DNA of 35,907 bases, from IMG/VR virus record IMGVR_UViG_3300028400_000270, positions 1 through 35,907 of that record; one strand, given 5' to 3'. Position 1 is the stretch's first letter. Every line of letters starts with the position of its first letter. The position numbers and the translations under genes were made by a program. Under the pieces are notes generated by a model. That model saw only the letters and a list, made by a program, of their open reading frames with translations, made no database searches and was not told the origin of the DNA. The DNA comes from a virus. This document shows, in pieces, positions 28,528 to 35,649 of the stretch.

Positions 28528-29782
28528 AGGGATCTTACTACCTTACCAAAAAGAAATTTTTGAAGGAATAGAAAAACACAAATATTCTGTAATACTTGCA
28601 GCAAGGCAAACAGGAAAATCATTTATAGTTTCATTGTGGGCATTTTTCAGAGCTTTAGAAATTCCAAACCATACCATACTTGTTATATCTCCATCTGAAA
28701 GACAGTCTAAAAACCTAATAGACAAAGTAAAAATGCACATACAGGCTATAAAAAACATAAAATATGAAATTGTTGAAGATACAAAACTAAATTCTTTAGA
28801 AATAAAATTTCCCAATAACAGTAAAATAGTTGCTCTTCCTTCAAAACCTGAAACAGTCAGAGGTTTTTCAGGGGATGTGATTATGGATGAGGCTGCATTC
28901 TTTGAACAAGGAATGGAAGTATATAAAGCAGTCTTCCCTACAATAACAAGAAAACCAGAATACAAACTTATAGCTATTTCCACACCAAAAGGAAAAACAG
29001 ACCTTTTTTATTACCTCTGGACAATAGCAGAAGAAAACAACGAACTATGGTTCAAGTATAAGCTAACTATCTTTGATGCAGTTGAAAAAGGGCTTGATGT
29101 TGACATTGACAATCTAAGGCAGGGAATAAAAGATGAAGATGCGTGGAGAACAGAATATCTTTGTGAATTCATTGACGAACTTGGAAGTATTTTAACCTAT
29201 GAGTTAATACAATCCTGTGAAGAAGAAAATATACTGATTAACAATTTAAGAAAAATTCAAAATGATATTTACATCGGAATAGACATAGGGAGGAAGAAAG
29301 ATCTAACGGTTATCACTGTTTTAGAAAAAGTTGGTTCAGTTTTATTTGTCAGAAAAATAGAAGAAATAAAAAATATGCCTTACCACAAACAGCTTGAGAT
29401 AATTTCACACTATACAAGTTTTGCAAGAAAAGTAGCAATTGACGAAACAGGACTTGGTAACATGCTTGCCGAAGAACTTGAAAGAAAATTTCCAAGTAAA
29501 GTAATTAAGGTAAACTTTTCAGCGAAAACTAAAGAAGAAATGGCAAGCAGATTAAAAACAAAATTTCAGGATAGAAACATTAGAATCCCGATAGATAAAA
29601 ATTTAAGAGAAGATTTACATTCAGTGAAAAAAGCGTTAACACCTTCGGGAAATGTAAAAATAGAAGGTTCTACTTCCGATTCTCACGCAGATAGGTTCTG
29701 GTCTTTAGCTCTGGCTGTTCAGTCTGCAGATGATAAAAGATTTGATTGGAGTTTTAAATTCTTAAAAGCCAAATGGCTTTAA
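28517..29782 (+). CDS. Terminase large subunit (Mu gp28-like)
   Basis: The packaging motor: an N-terminal ATPase and a C-terminal nuclease. Walker A AARQTGKS is at residues 28-35, Walker B VIMDEAAFFE near 120-129, and motif III AISTPKG near 153-159. The RNase H-like nuclease shows IGIDIGRKKDLT near 252-263, VAIDETGLG near 308-316 and SDSHADRFWS near 395-404, supplying the three acidic centres. The 421-residue length is normal for a compact TerL. It overlaps the small subunit by 11 bp and ends convergent with the HTH gene 29779-30009, sharing four bases. Confidence 0.92.
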   Translation: MDYKGILLPYQKEIFEGIEKHKYSVILAARQTGKSFIVSLWAFFRALEIPNHTILVISPSERQSKNLIDKVKMHIQAIKNIKYEIVEDTKLNSLEIKFPNNSKIVALPSKPETVRGFSGDVIMDEAAFFEQGMEVYKAVFPTITRKPEYKLIAISTPKGKTDLFYYLWTIAEENNELWFKYKLTIFDAVEKGLDVDIDNLRQGIKDEDAWRTEYLCEFIDELGSILTYELIQSCEEENILINNLRKIQNDIYIGIDIGRKKDLTVITVLEKVGSVLFVRKIEEIKNMPYHKQLEIISHYTSFARKVAIDETGLGNMLAEELERKFPSKVIKVNFSAKTKEEMASRLKTKFQDRNIRIPIDKNLREDLHSVKKALTPSGNVKIEGSTSDSHADRFWSLALAVQSADDKRFDWSFKFLKAKWL

Positions 29783-30009
29783 TTTCTATTTAATGAATAA
29801 TTTTTTATTGTGTAATCAATAAAACTATCAATATAAATACACCATCTCCCTAAGCATTTAAAAGCTTCAAGTTCCCCAACCGTGCATAATCTTTTTATAG
29901 TCGCCTCAGATAAATTTGTCATATATGCAATGTCTTGAACAGTTAGAAACATTACACCATGATTCTTCAATTCCTCTAATTTTTCTTTCCACGGCGGTTC
30001 GTAAATCAT
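29779..30009 (-). CDS. Excisionase/MerR-type HTH protein, 76 aa
   Basis: The sequence FLTVQDIAYMTNLSEATIKR then LCTVGELEAFKCLGRWCIYI is a winged HTH of the excisionase (HTH_17) type, with the V-Q-D-I-A-Y-M pattern and G-R-W-x-I wing. It has its own promoter (TTGACA 30067-30062, 18 bp, TATCTT 30043-30038) and lies alone between the terminase and tail blocks. Without an integrase in this element, a regulator is more likely than an excisionase. It could be the missing activator of the late promoters. Confidence 0.65.
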   Translation of the reverse strand: MIYEPPWKEKLEELKNHGVMFLTVQDIAYMTNLSEATIKRLCTVGELEAFKCLGRWCIYIDSFIDYTIKNYSLNRN

Positions 30010-30037
30010 TATCCCCTCAAATTAAGATTTGATATAA

Positions 30038-30067
30038 AAGATAAAAGATTTTATTGAAAATTGTCAA
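30038..30067 (-). promoter_or_regulatory. Possible promoter of the HTH gene at 29779-30009
   Basis: On the minus strand TTGACA (30067-30062) is followed after 18 bp by TATCTT (30043-30038), part of TCTTTTATCTTTTA. It shares the TATCTTTT box with the late promoters but has a consensus -35 instead of CGTTCA repeats, so it could fire without the activator. Confidence 0.55.
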
Positions 30068-31572
30068 ACTTCTTTACACTTAAACTTAATACTTTCATCA
30101 CGAATTGACTTTTCTATTATCTGAAAATCCTGGTTTATTCCGTAGAAACTGTGATTTACAGTTATAACATCTCCAACATTTAAATCAAGATATGTTGGAT
30201 AAAGAGGAGTTTCGAAAGAAACATATCTTTGTTTTTGATAGTAATCAAGATATGCATTTGCAAAGTTATTAACAGACGTTTGATCAACAATAAAATCTGC
30301 CTTATACTCTTTTTCCTTATCTCCAGAGCCGTAAAAACTTTCCCCTTTTTCCTTATTCCATACAACTTTTAACTTATCTACTTCTGAAACTTTATCTTCT
30401 GTTTCAAAGGAATCTATTAAAAAGTCATTTTCAGATAAAGTTTCAATTGGGTTTCCTGAAACTGGATAAATTTCAAACTTATCTCCAAGTGTTGGAACGA
30501 TATATAAAAGTCCCATTTCTGCAACTCTTTGAAGAATTTCAGAATATGATTCTTCTGATTGAAAATTCAGTTGAACTGCAGTTCCATATCCTTTTATTTC
30601 TCCTGAAAATCCATTTGAATCAATAATATCCTTTGCAATATCCGCAGGTTTATCAAAAGAATACATTGTTATGCTTCTTTCGCCGATTATATCATTGTCT
30701 TTAGTGACAGGAGCCGAAGAATATATAGAAACCTTTGGTTGATAAACTCCTATTTCTCCTTTATTAGCCCATTCAAACTTTATTTCATCATATTTATCTT
30801 CTATAACATATTTCCCTATTCCTATTTCAGGAATTGAAGTATAATCAATAGTCCCATCTCCATTATTTTTTCCTCCATAAACATTACTATTTAAAATTCC
30901 CTGAAAAGCCAATATGTTCTGATCATTTATCTGATAAGCTTTAACTTTATATCTCCTGTAGCTTCCTGCAGTTCCCCATGTTCCATATTCTTCTATAAGT
31001 TCTAACCAATCGTGAATATTACTATCTACTGTGCTACTTCTTGTTGTAAAAACTGAAAAATCATCAATGCAATAAGCATTTCCATATTGAACACTTCCAC
31101 TAAAAGGCTTATCTCCAACCAACCATCTATACTTTCTTGCACCTGGAATTTCATTTATATCTACAGTATATAAAGCTTTTGTCTTAGCAAAAAAACTTCT
31201 TCCGTTGCCATAAATCACAGGAATTTTATAAACTTTATTAGAATTATCATCTCGTTGAAATGATATAGTTTTGAGAGGTTTAAATTTTATAGAGCTCAAT
31301 TTATGAGAAATGTTAAGAGTTGCTTTGTTGTTTTTGCCTTTTGCATTTCTTACTATTCCTTTGTATACATAACCTTTTCCATTCACCAAAATTCCAACAA
31401 CTGCATTTTTCCCTTTTACATCTAAAAGACTGCCGTCAAATACAAGTTCAGCCGTAATATCTGAAATGTATCCAAGTCCTAAATCTCTAACTCCAATACT
31501 TATATCAGATATAGACAAAAGTTTATTAGTGTAATCAACCCCGTTTATCTGAATACTTCTTTTTATGTTCAC
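30064..31572 (-). CDS. Tail-tip/baseplate hub protein
   Basis: This 502-residue protein (start GTG 31572, with GAGG nine bases upstream) is likely the hub at the tail tip that closes the tube and helps DNA entry. The N-terminus reads NIKRSIQINGVDYTNKLLSI, followed by beta-rich domains with VVGILVNGKGYVYKGIVRNA. The C-terminal part (EILQRVAEMGLLYIVPTLGD; LNVGDVITVNHSFYGINQDF) resembles the gp27/hub fold, with the V-G-D-x-I-x-V motif. A longer frame to 31674 would overlap the previous gene by 98 bp and lacks support. Downstream is only the lone HTH gene. Confidence 0.68.
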   Translation of the reverse strand: MNIKRSIQINGVDYTNKLLSISDISIGVRDLGLGYISDITAELVFDGSLLDVKGKNAVVGILVNGKGYVYKGIVRNAKGKNNKATLNISHKLSSIKFKPLKTISFQRDDNSNKVYKIPVIYGNGRSFFAKTKALYTVDINEIPGARKYRWLVGDKPFSGSVQYGNAYCIDDFSVFTTRSSTVDSNIHDWLELIEEYGTWGTAGSYRRYKVKAYQINDQNILAFQGILNSNVYGGKNNGDGTIDYTSIPEIGIGKYVIEDKYDEIKFEWANKGEIGVYQPKVSIYSSAPVTKDNDIIGERSITMYSFDKPADIAKDIIDSNGFSGEIKGYGTAVQLNFQSEESYSEILQRVAEMGLLYIVPTLGDKFEIYPVSGNPIETLSENDFLIDSFETEDKVSEVDKLKVVWNKEKGESFYGSGDKEKEYKADFIVDQTSVNNFANAYLDYYQKQRYVSFETPLYPTYLDLNVGDVITVNHSFYGINQDFQIIEKSIRDESIKFKCKEV

Positions 31573-31576
31573 GATT

Positions 31577-31933
31577 TTATACCTCTTGCTCCAATTTAAG
31601 CGAAACTTGATAATGCTTTGGAGAAGTTTGAGAATAATTGAAATTAATCGCTCTAACATTATAAGAAACTCCATTGAAATCTGTATATGTGAAAACTAAT
31701 TCTTTGAAATTTACTGTATTTTCTATAAAATTCTGAAGCTGATTAAATTCCGTTTCTTTTAAAACATTCCAGTTGATTTCAAAAACTTTTCTTTTTACCC
31801 CATAATCGTATACATAACGATCCCCGCCTTCTGTTTCCATCAATTTCTGTTTAGATTTGCTATAAGCTTTGTAAGGAATTGAAGGATTCGGAAGATTTAC
31901 AGTATTTGCCCCATAAGTTAATGTTATTCCCAT
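31577..31933 (-). CDS. Distal tail/minor tail protein, 118 aa
   Basis: The product starts MGITLTYGANTVNLPNPSIP and continues with YDYGVKRKVFEINWNVLKET, then FTYTDFNGVSYNVRAINFNY, a beta-strand pattern seen in small distal-tail and gp17-like minor tail proteins. It lies between the tape measure and hub genes, the usual order. The ATG overlaps the tape-measure stop by 10 bp. The family assignment is by layout and general character. Confidence 0.6.
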   Translation of the reverse strand: MGITLTYGANTVNLPNPSIPYKAYSKSKQKLMETEGGDRYVYDYGVKRKVFEINWNVLKETEFNQLQNFIENTVNFKELVFTYTDFNGVSYNVRAINFNYSQTSPKHYQVSLKLEQEV

Positions 31934-34779
31934 CTTAATTTTCCTCTTTTATGAAAGTCTTCTAAAATTGGTAAAAGTTCATCTTCTACAAAACGTCTAT
32001 CAAAATTGTCAGCGTGAACGTGAATTGTGTTGTTTATCACAATACTTTCTTGGGTTTTTATCTCCTGACCTGAATTTATTGCATCTAATATTGGTTTATG
32101 TTTTCGCGTTGCCCTTCTGTTTATTACATATTCGCCTCTTTGTGCAACTATTGGAACTTCATCACTTGCAAGATTTCCAATATACATTCCAGAATGTGCT
32201 ACCAAAGGTTTTACTACCCCACCTTCATGGAAAAACGGAATAGCTCTACCGATACCTTTAAAAACTTTCCCCACTGTATTATCCCAAATACTGGAAGCTC
32301 CTTTTTTAACAGCCTTCAGTGCATTAGCAATAGCTTCAACAAGGCTTTTTATAACATCTAAAGCTTTTTTCATTCCAGACCAGATAGGCTTTACAAAAGA
32401 TATTGAAAAATCCCATATTCTTTTAATTCCATTCCAAATTTTTCCAAGTATGCCGGTCCAGAGAGAATTTATTTTTGCAATAATATTCGCAATAAATTTT
32501 ATAGCTCCCGCTATCGGTTTTAAGACGTCTGCAATTATTTGGAAAATAGGTTTAAACGATTCAATGATTGGTGCAATTGCTTCTATAATAGGTGCAATTA
32601 CATCAGCAATTGGCTCTAATATCTTTTGAAGAACACCAAATATCTTGTCCATTGCTTTTCTAATCTTTTCATTCTGCATTAATTGATCCGTCAAAAATGC
32701 AGCTCCAGCTCCAACCAATCCACCTACAGAAGCTCCTGACATCATGTTAGAAAAAGCATTTTTTGTTCTTGCAATTATTCCTGTTTCTCCTTGTTTAGCC
32801 CCACCTTTAAAGACAGATTGAATGCCTTTCCAAGCAGATTTACCAAAAGAAATCACTTTAGCCCAGAAAGGATTTTTGGACACAGATTCAAAGAAATCTC
32901 CCCAGAATGACTTCATTTTATCAGTAGTTTCCTTTGTGCTTTTAACAATTTTGTCATTAGCGTCTTTAGTTGTTTTAACGTATTCTGAAGCTTTTTTATT
33001 TACAAAATTAGTAAGCTCCTCAAATTGCTTTTGAAGCTCTGGAGATAAATTTTTAGCAAGCTCTCTTAACTTTGCTATTTTCTGTTTTACAATTTCCCAG
33101 CTTTTAGCCCCTGCTTCGTATGTTTTTTCAAGAATAGATCCAACAATTTTCCCATATTCTCCACCTTGAGTTTTGAGTATATCAATTGCTCTTTTAGCGT
33201 CAGAATCAAGACCATTTACAAGTTCAGCACTTCTTTTATTTATGTATTCAAGAGCTTTTTTCCAATCACTTTCAAATTTTTTCCTAACATCAGTAAACTT
33301 TTTATATGCCTTTTCCGTTTCTGAATACATAGGCTTATAATCAGCTTTCACTTCAACCATCAAAGGAATTTTAAAACCTTCCATCTTTTCAGCTATTCCT
33401 TTTAGAAAAGGAATTTTCTTTAAACCATTAGCCATGCTTTTAATAAAAGAATTAAACTTATTAGCCAGAAAATTAAACATTTTTATAAACACATTTTGAA
33501 CAAAAACTTTCAATCCGTGAAAAACTCCCCCAAGTTTATCAACTGCGGTTTTACCAAAAGCAATTAAGTTATCCTTTACCCAAGTAAAAGCCACAACGAG
33601 AGGTTTAAAAGCAATAGTTGACCATTTAACTATCTGAAGTCCTATTAGTTCAAGAGCCTTCAAAAATGCATCTGGCAAAATAGTTATTGCAATTTTTCCA
33701 ACAGCTTTCAGATATTCCGGTATACTCATTATCACTTTTTCAAAATACCCATCTTCCGTAAAGATTTTTTTAACAGTGTTGTAAACAATAATAAAAGGTT
33801 GAGCTAAAGCATTTAATATAACCTTTCCAATCTCATAAAGACCTGTTGCAAATTCCCAAATGATAACCCCAACATCTTTAACAGCTGTTGCAACTATAGA
33901 AAATCCCTTAGCAATTACCGTAGCCCATTTTTGAGCCTGTCCGCTATCAAAAGCTTTTTGAATTTTATCTTGTAAACCTTTTAAAGCATTTTTCATACTT
34001 TGAAAAATACCGGTATCCCCAAGTATTTTCATAAACCGTGCCCAACTATCTTTTAAATTTGACATTATTCCTTCCCAAGTTTCAGCCCGCTTTTTCATAT
34101 TACCTTCAAACTTTTCTCCCATCCCTTCAATTAAAGCATTTATAGCTTTAGAAGCATCAATACCCTCATTTCCTATATTTGCAAGTTGTTCTTTTGTCAG
34201 ACCAAGCTTTTCCTGTAGAATCTCAAATACAGGGACTCCCCTTTCAGCAAGTTGCATTAATTCCTCAGCAGAAACTTTTCCTTTAGCTTGCATTTGACCA
34301 AGAGCAGTTACGATTCCATCAAAAGTTTCCTGAGAACCACCAAGAGCAGATACAGCATCTCCAATTTTACGAAACATATCCAAATTAGGCTCGAGCCCCA
34401 TAGCTTTCATTCTTACCCATGCTTCTGTCAGCTGATCTACTTCAAAAGGAGTTTTACTTGCAAAATTTAGAATAGAATCAAAAACAGCCTGAGCCTTAGA
34501 ATGAGACCTATACAAAGTTTCCAAAGTAGTTTGAAATCTTTCAAATTGAGCATTTACCTGGATAAAAGATTTACTCAATTGAAACGCAGAAAATACAGCT
34601 GCAGCTTCAACTGCTACTCTACGAAAAGCAGAAACAAGAGCCTGAGAAGAAGCTTGCACAGATTGAAAACTTTTCTTTACATTATTTGAAGCTTTCGAAA
34701 CTTTTTGAAGTTCTTTGTCAACTTTTTGAAATTTATTAGAGGCTAAATCTTCTGCACTTATTACAATATCCAGTTTCAT
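31924..34779 (-). CDS. Tail tape measure protein
   Basis: This 951-residue protein sets tail length and is threaded through the tube. The N-terminal 60 residues are a coiled region. The tape-measure core motif lies at about 70-190 (QVNAQFERFQTTLETLYRSH; NFASKTPFEVDQLTEAWVRM; GKVSAEELMQLAERGVPVFE). Long amphipathic helices follow, with hydrophobic patches near 360-430 and a Gly-rich segment near 660-710. The C-terminus (VAHSGMYIGNLASDEVPIVA, then GEYVINRRATRKH) carries the usual terminal beta domain. Taking about 0.15 nm per residue, this predicts a tail of roughly 140 nm. GGAGA precedes ATG 34779. Confidence 0.9.
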   Translation of the reverse strand: MKLDIVISAEDLASNKFQKVDKELQKVSKASNNVKKSFQSVQASSQALVSAFRRVAVEAAAVFSAFQLSKSFIQVNAQFERFQTTLETLYRSHSKAQAVFDSILNFASKTPFEVDQLTEAWVRMKAMGLEPNLDMFRKIGDAVSALGGSQETFDGIVTALGQMQAKGKVSAEELMQLAERGVPVFEILQEKLGLTKEQLANIGNEGIDASKAINALIEGMGEKFEGNMKKRAETWEGIMSNLKDSWARFMKILGDTGIFQSMKNALKGLQDKIQKAFDSGQAQKWATVIAKGFSIVATAVKDVGVIIWEFATGLYEIGKVILNALAQPFIIVYNTVKKIFTEDGYFEKVIMSIPEYLKAVGKIAITILPDAFLKALELIGLQIVKWSTIAFKPLVVAFTWVKDNLIAFGKTAVDKLGGVFHGLKVFVQNVFIKMFNFLANKFNSFIKSMANGLKKIPFLKGIAEKMEGFKIPLMVEVKADYKPMYSETEKAYKKFTDVRKKFESDWKKALEYINKRSAELVNGLDSDAKRAIDILKTQGGEYGKIVGSILEKTYEAGAKSWEIVKQKIAKLRELAKNLSPELQKQFEELTNFVNKKASEYVKTTKDANDKIVKSTKETTDKMKSFWGDFFESVSKNPFWAKVISFGKSAWKGIQSVFKGGAKQGETGIIARTKNAFSNMMSGASVGGLVGAGAAFLTDQLMQNEKIRKAMDKIFGVLQKILEPIADVIAPIIEAIAPIIESFKPIFQIIADVLKPIAGAIKFIANIIAKINSLWTGILGKIWNGIKRIWDFSISFVKPIWSGMKKALDVIKSLVEAIANALKAVKKGASSIWDNTVGKVFKGIGRAIPFFHEGGVVKPLVAHSGMYIGNLASDEVPIVAQRGEYVINRRATRKHKPILDAINSGQEIKTQESIVINNTIHVHADNFDRRFVEDELLPILEDFHKRGKLRWE

Positions 34780-34804
34780 TAAAAATCTCCAAAAATATTT
34801 TTAA

Positions 34805-34855
34805 AAAAGATAAAGAACTATTGAATAAGATGTGAACGATTTGAACGAATGATTA
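34805..34855 (-). promoter_or_regulatory. Late promoter for the tape measure-hub operon
   Basis: On the minus strand CATTCGTTCAAATCGTTCAC (34851-34832), exactly 13 bases, then GTTCTTTATCTTTT (34818-34805). It lies about 25 bp upstream of the tape-measure start. Confidence 0.8.
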
Positions 34856-34865
34856 ATTTTGTTCC

Positions 34866-34902
34866 AATTTTTTGGGACACTTGTGTCAAAAAAATGGGAC
34901 AC
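34866..34902 (+). other. Internal right-end transposase boxes (R2, R3)
   Basis: AATTTTTTGGGACAC (34866-34880) and AAAAAAATGGGACAC (34888-34902) are copies of the terminal box, oriented opposite to the right terminal repeat. Together with the terminal site they give three boxes at the right end, matching three at the left. Confidence 0.72.
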
Positions 34903-34991
34903 TTTTTTATGCTAAGATTTTAAAGTTTGTTTTAAACAAGTAATATCAATATCCCGATATATTTCTATATTTCCCTATATTTCCCGAAATA
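34903..34991. other. AT-rich right-end spacer
   Basis: This holds no gene. It contains three short repeats of TATATTTC (34955-34987 region), near-tandem, with CCC/CCCGA spacers. It may be bent DNA or a host-factor site between the transposase boxes. No specific signal was identified. Confidence 0.4.
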
Positions 34992-35018
34992 GGTGTCCCA
35001 TTTTTTTCGGAAATTATA
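34992..35018 (-). repeat. Right terminal inverted repeat of the prophage (R1 site)
   Basis: A perfect 27-bp reverse complement of 749-775. The outer seven bases beyond CCGAA are AT-rich and merge with the flank, so the true cleavage point could lie a few bases inside. Confidence 0.92.
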
Positions 35019-35110
35019 CCATAAAAATATATCAGCTTTAAAGTTTCTGAAATTTAAAATTCTTATAGACATTAATACAAATTTTAAAATTTAAACACTC
35101 AGTTTTTAGA

Positions 35111-35581
35111 CTAAAACCCGCCAATCCATTTTCCGAAAAATGCCATCAATAAAAATCTTGGTAATCTTCCAATTATTGCACCGAGTATAAAACCGATTAG
35201 AGGCATTTCAAATATTCCAGCTAACCAGCAAATAACTTTAAAAGGAATAGGTGTGAATCCTGCAACTATTACTGCAAAAATACCGTATTTTCTGAAAAGA
35301 ACTTCTCCTTTTATGTACCATTTTTCACTAAAAATTTTTTTGAAAACAGGTTCCCCGAGAAATTTTCCTAAAAAGTATCCAACTACCGCTCCCAAAACAC
35401 TTCCTGTAGCTGCGATTAAAGCTGTTTTTACTGGAACAAGACCAAAGGCAGTTCCACCTGTAATAAATGGGTCTGGAGGTATTGGTTGTATGATGCTTTC
35501 TGAAAAAGCAATTAAAAATATTCCTGCGTATCCGTATTCTTCAACAGTTTCTTCAGCCCATTTTTTTAAAGCTTCTAACAT
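35111..35581 (-). CDS. DedA/YqaA-family (VTT-domain) membrane protein
   Basis: A 156-residue inner-membrane protein of the SNARE-associated/VTT group, whose members act in lipid scrambling or flippase-type transport and envelope homeostasis. The family's re-entrant loop motif is visible as SESIIQPIPPDPFITGGTAF (residues 28-47), and the second hairpin as VAGFTPIPFKVICWLAGIFE. Several membrane helices fill the rest (e.g. ATGSVLGAVVGYFLGKFLGE). ATG 35581 has GAAGGA seven bases upstream. It is a host gene about 90 bp beyond the prophage end. Confidence 0.85.
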   Translation of the reverse strand: MLEALKKWAEETVEEYGYAGIFLIAFSESIIQPIPPDPFITGGTAFGLVPVKTALIAATGSVLGAVVGYFLGKFLGEPVFKKIFSEKWYIKGEVLFRKYGIFAVIVAGFTPIPFKVICWLAGIFEMPLIGFILGAIIGRLPRFLLMAFFGKWIGGF

Positions 35582-35649
35582 TAAAATCCTTCAAACTTTA
35601 TTTTGTTTTAATTTCGGTCAATTCTGTGGAATATAGAATCAAATTATTT

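Larger units (their letters stand above)
749..35018. mobile_element. Mu-like transposable siphovirus prophage
   Basis: The limits are those of a perfect 27-bp inverted repeat. Between them lie a DDE transposase, an AAA+ transposition partner, an S24 repressor, Ner-like and HU proteins, DUF3486-type small terminase, TerL, portal, MuF, capsid, tail tube, tape measure, endolysin and holin. No tyrosine or serine integrase is visible. The exact termini may differ by a few bases because the candidate target duplications are AT-rich: CCATA at 741-745/35019-35023, or TTATA at 748-752/35014-35018. All expected modules except a recognisable capsid protease and sheath are present and no gene is visibly broken, so the phage may be active. 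The early region is central rather than at one end as in Mu. Confidence 0.93.

Noticed and set aside
767-35000. Element ends placed at TGGGACAC so that they read TG...CA as in Mu
   Set aside because: The flanks would then be AAAAA and TTTTT, not a direct repeat, and the inverted repeat clearly continues outward for 18 more bases.
749-35018. Integration into the tRNA-Ser gene by a site-specific recombinase
   Set aside because: No integrase gene is found, no tRNA fragment is repeated at the right end, and terminal inverted repeats plus a DDE transposase explain the insertion.
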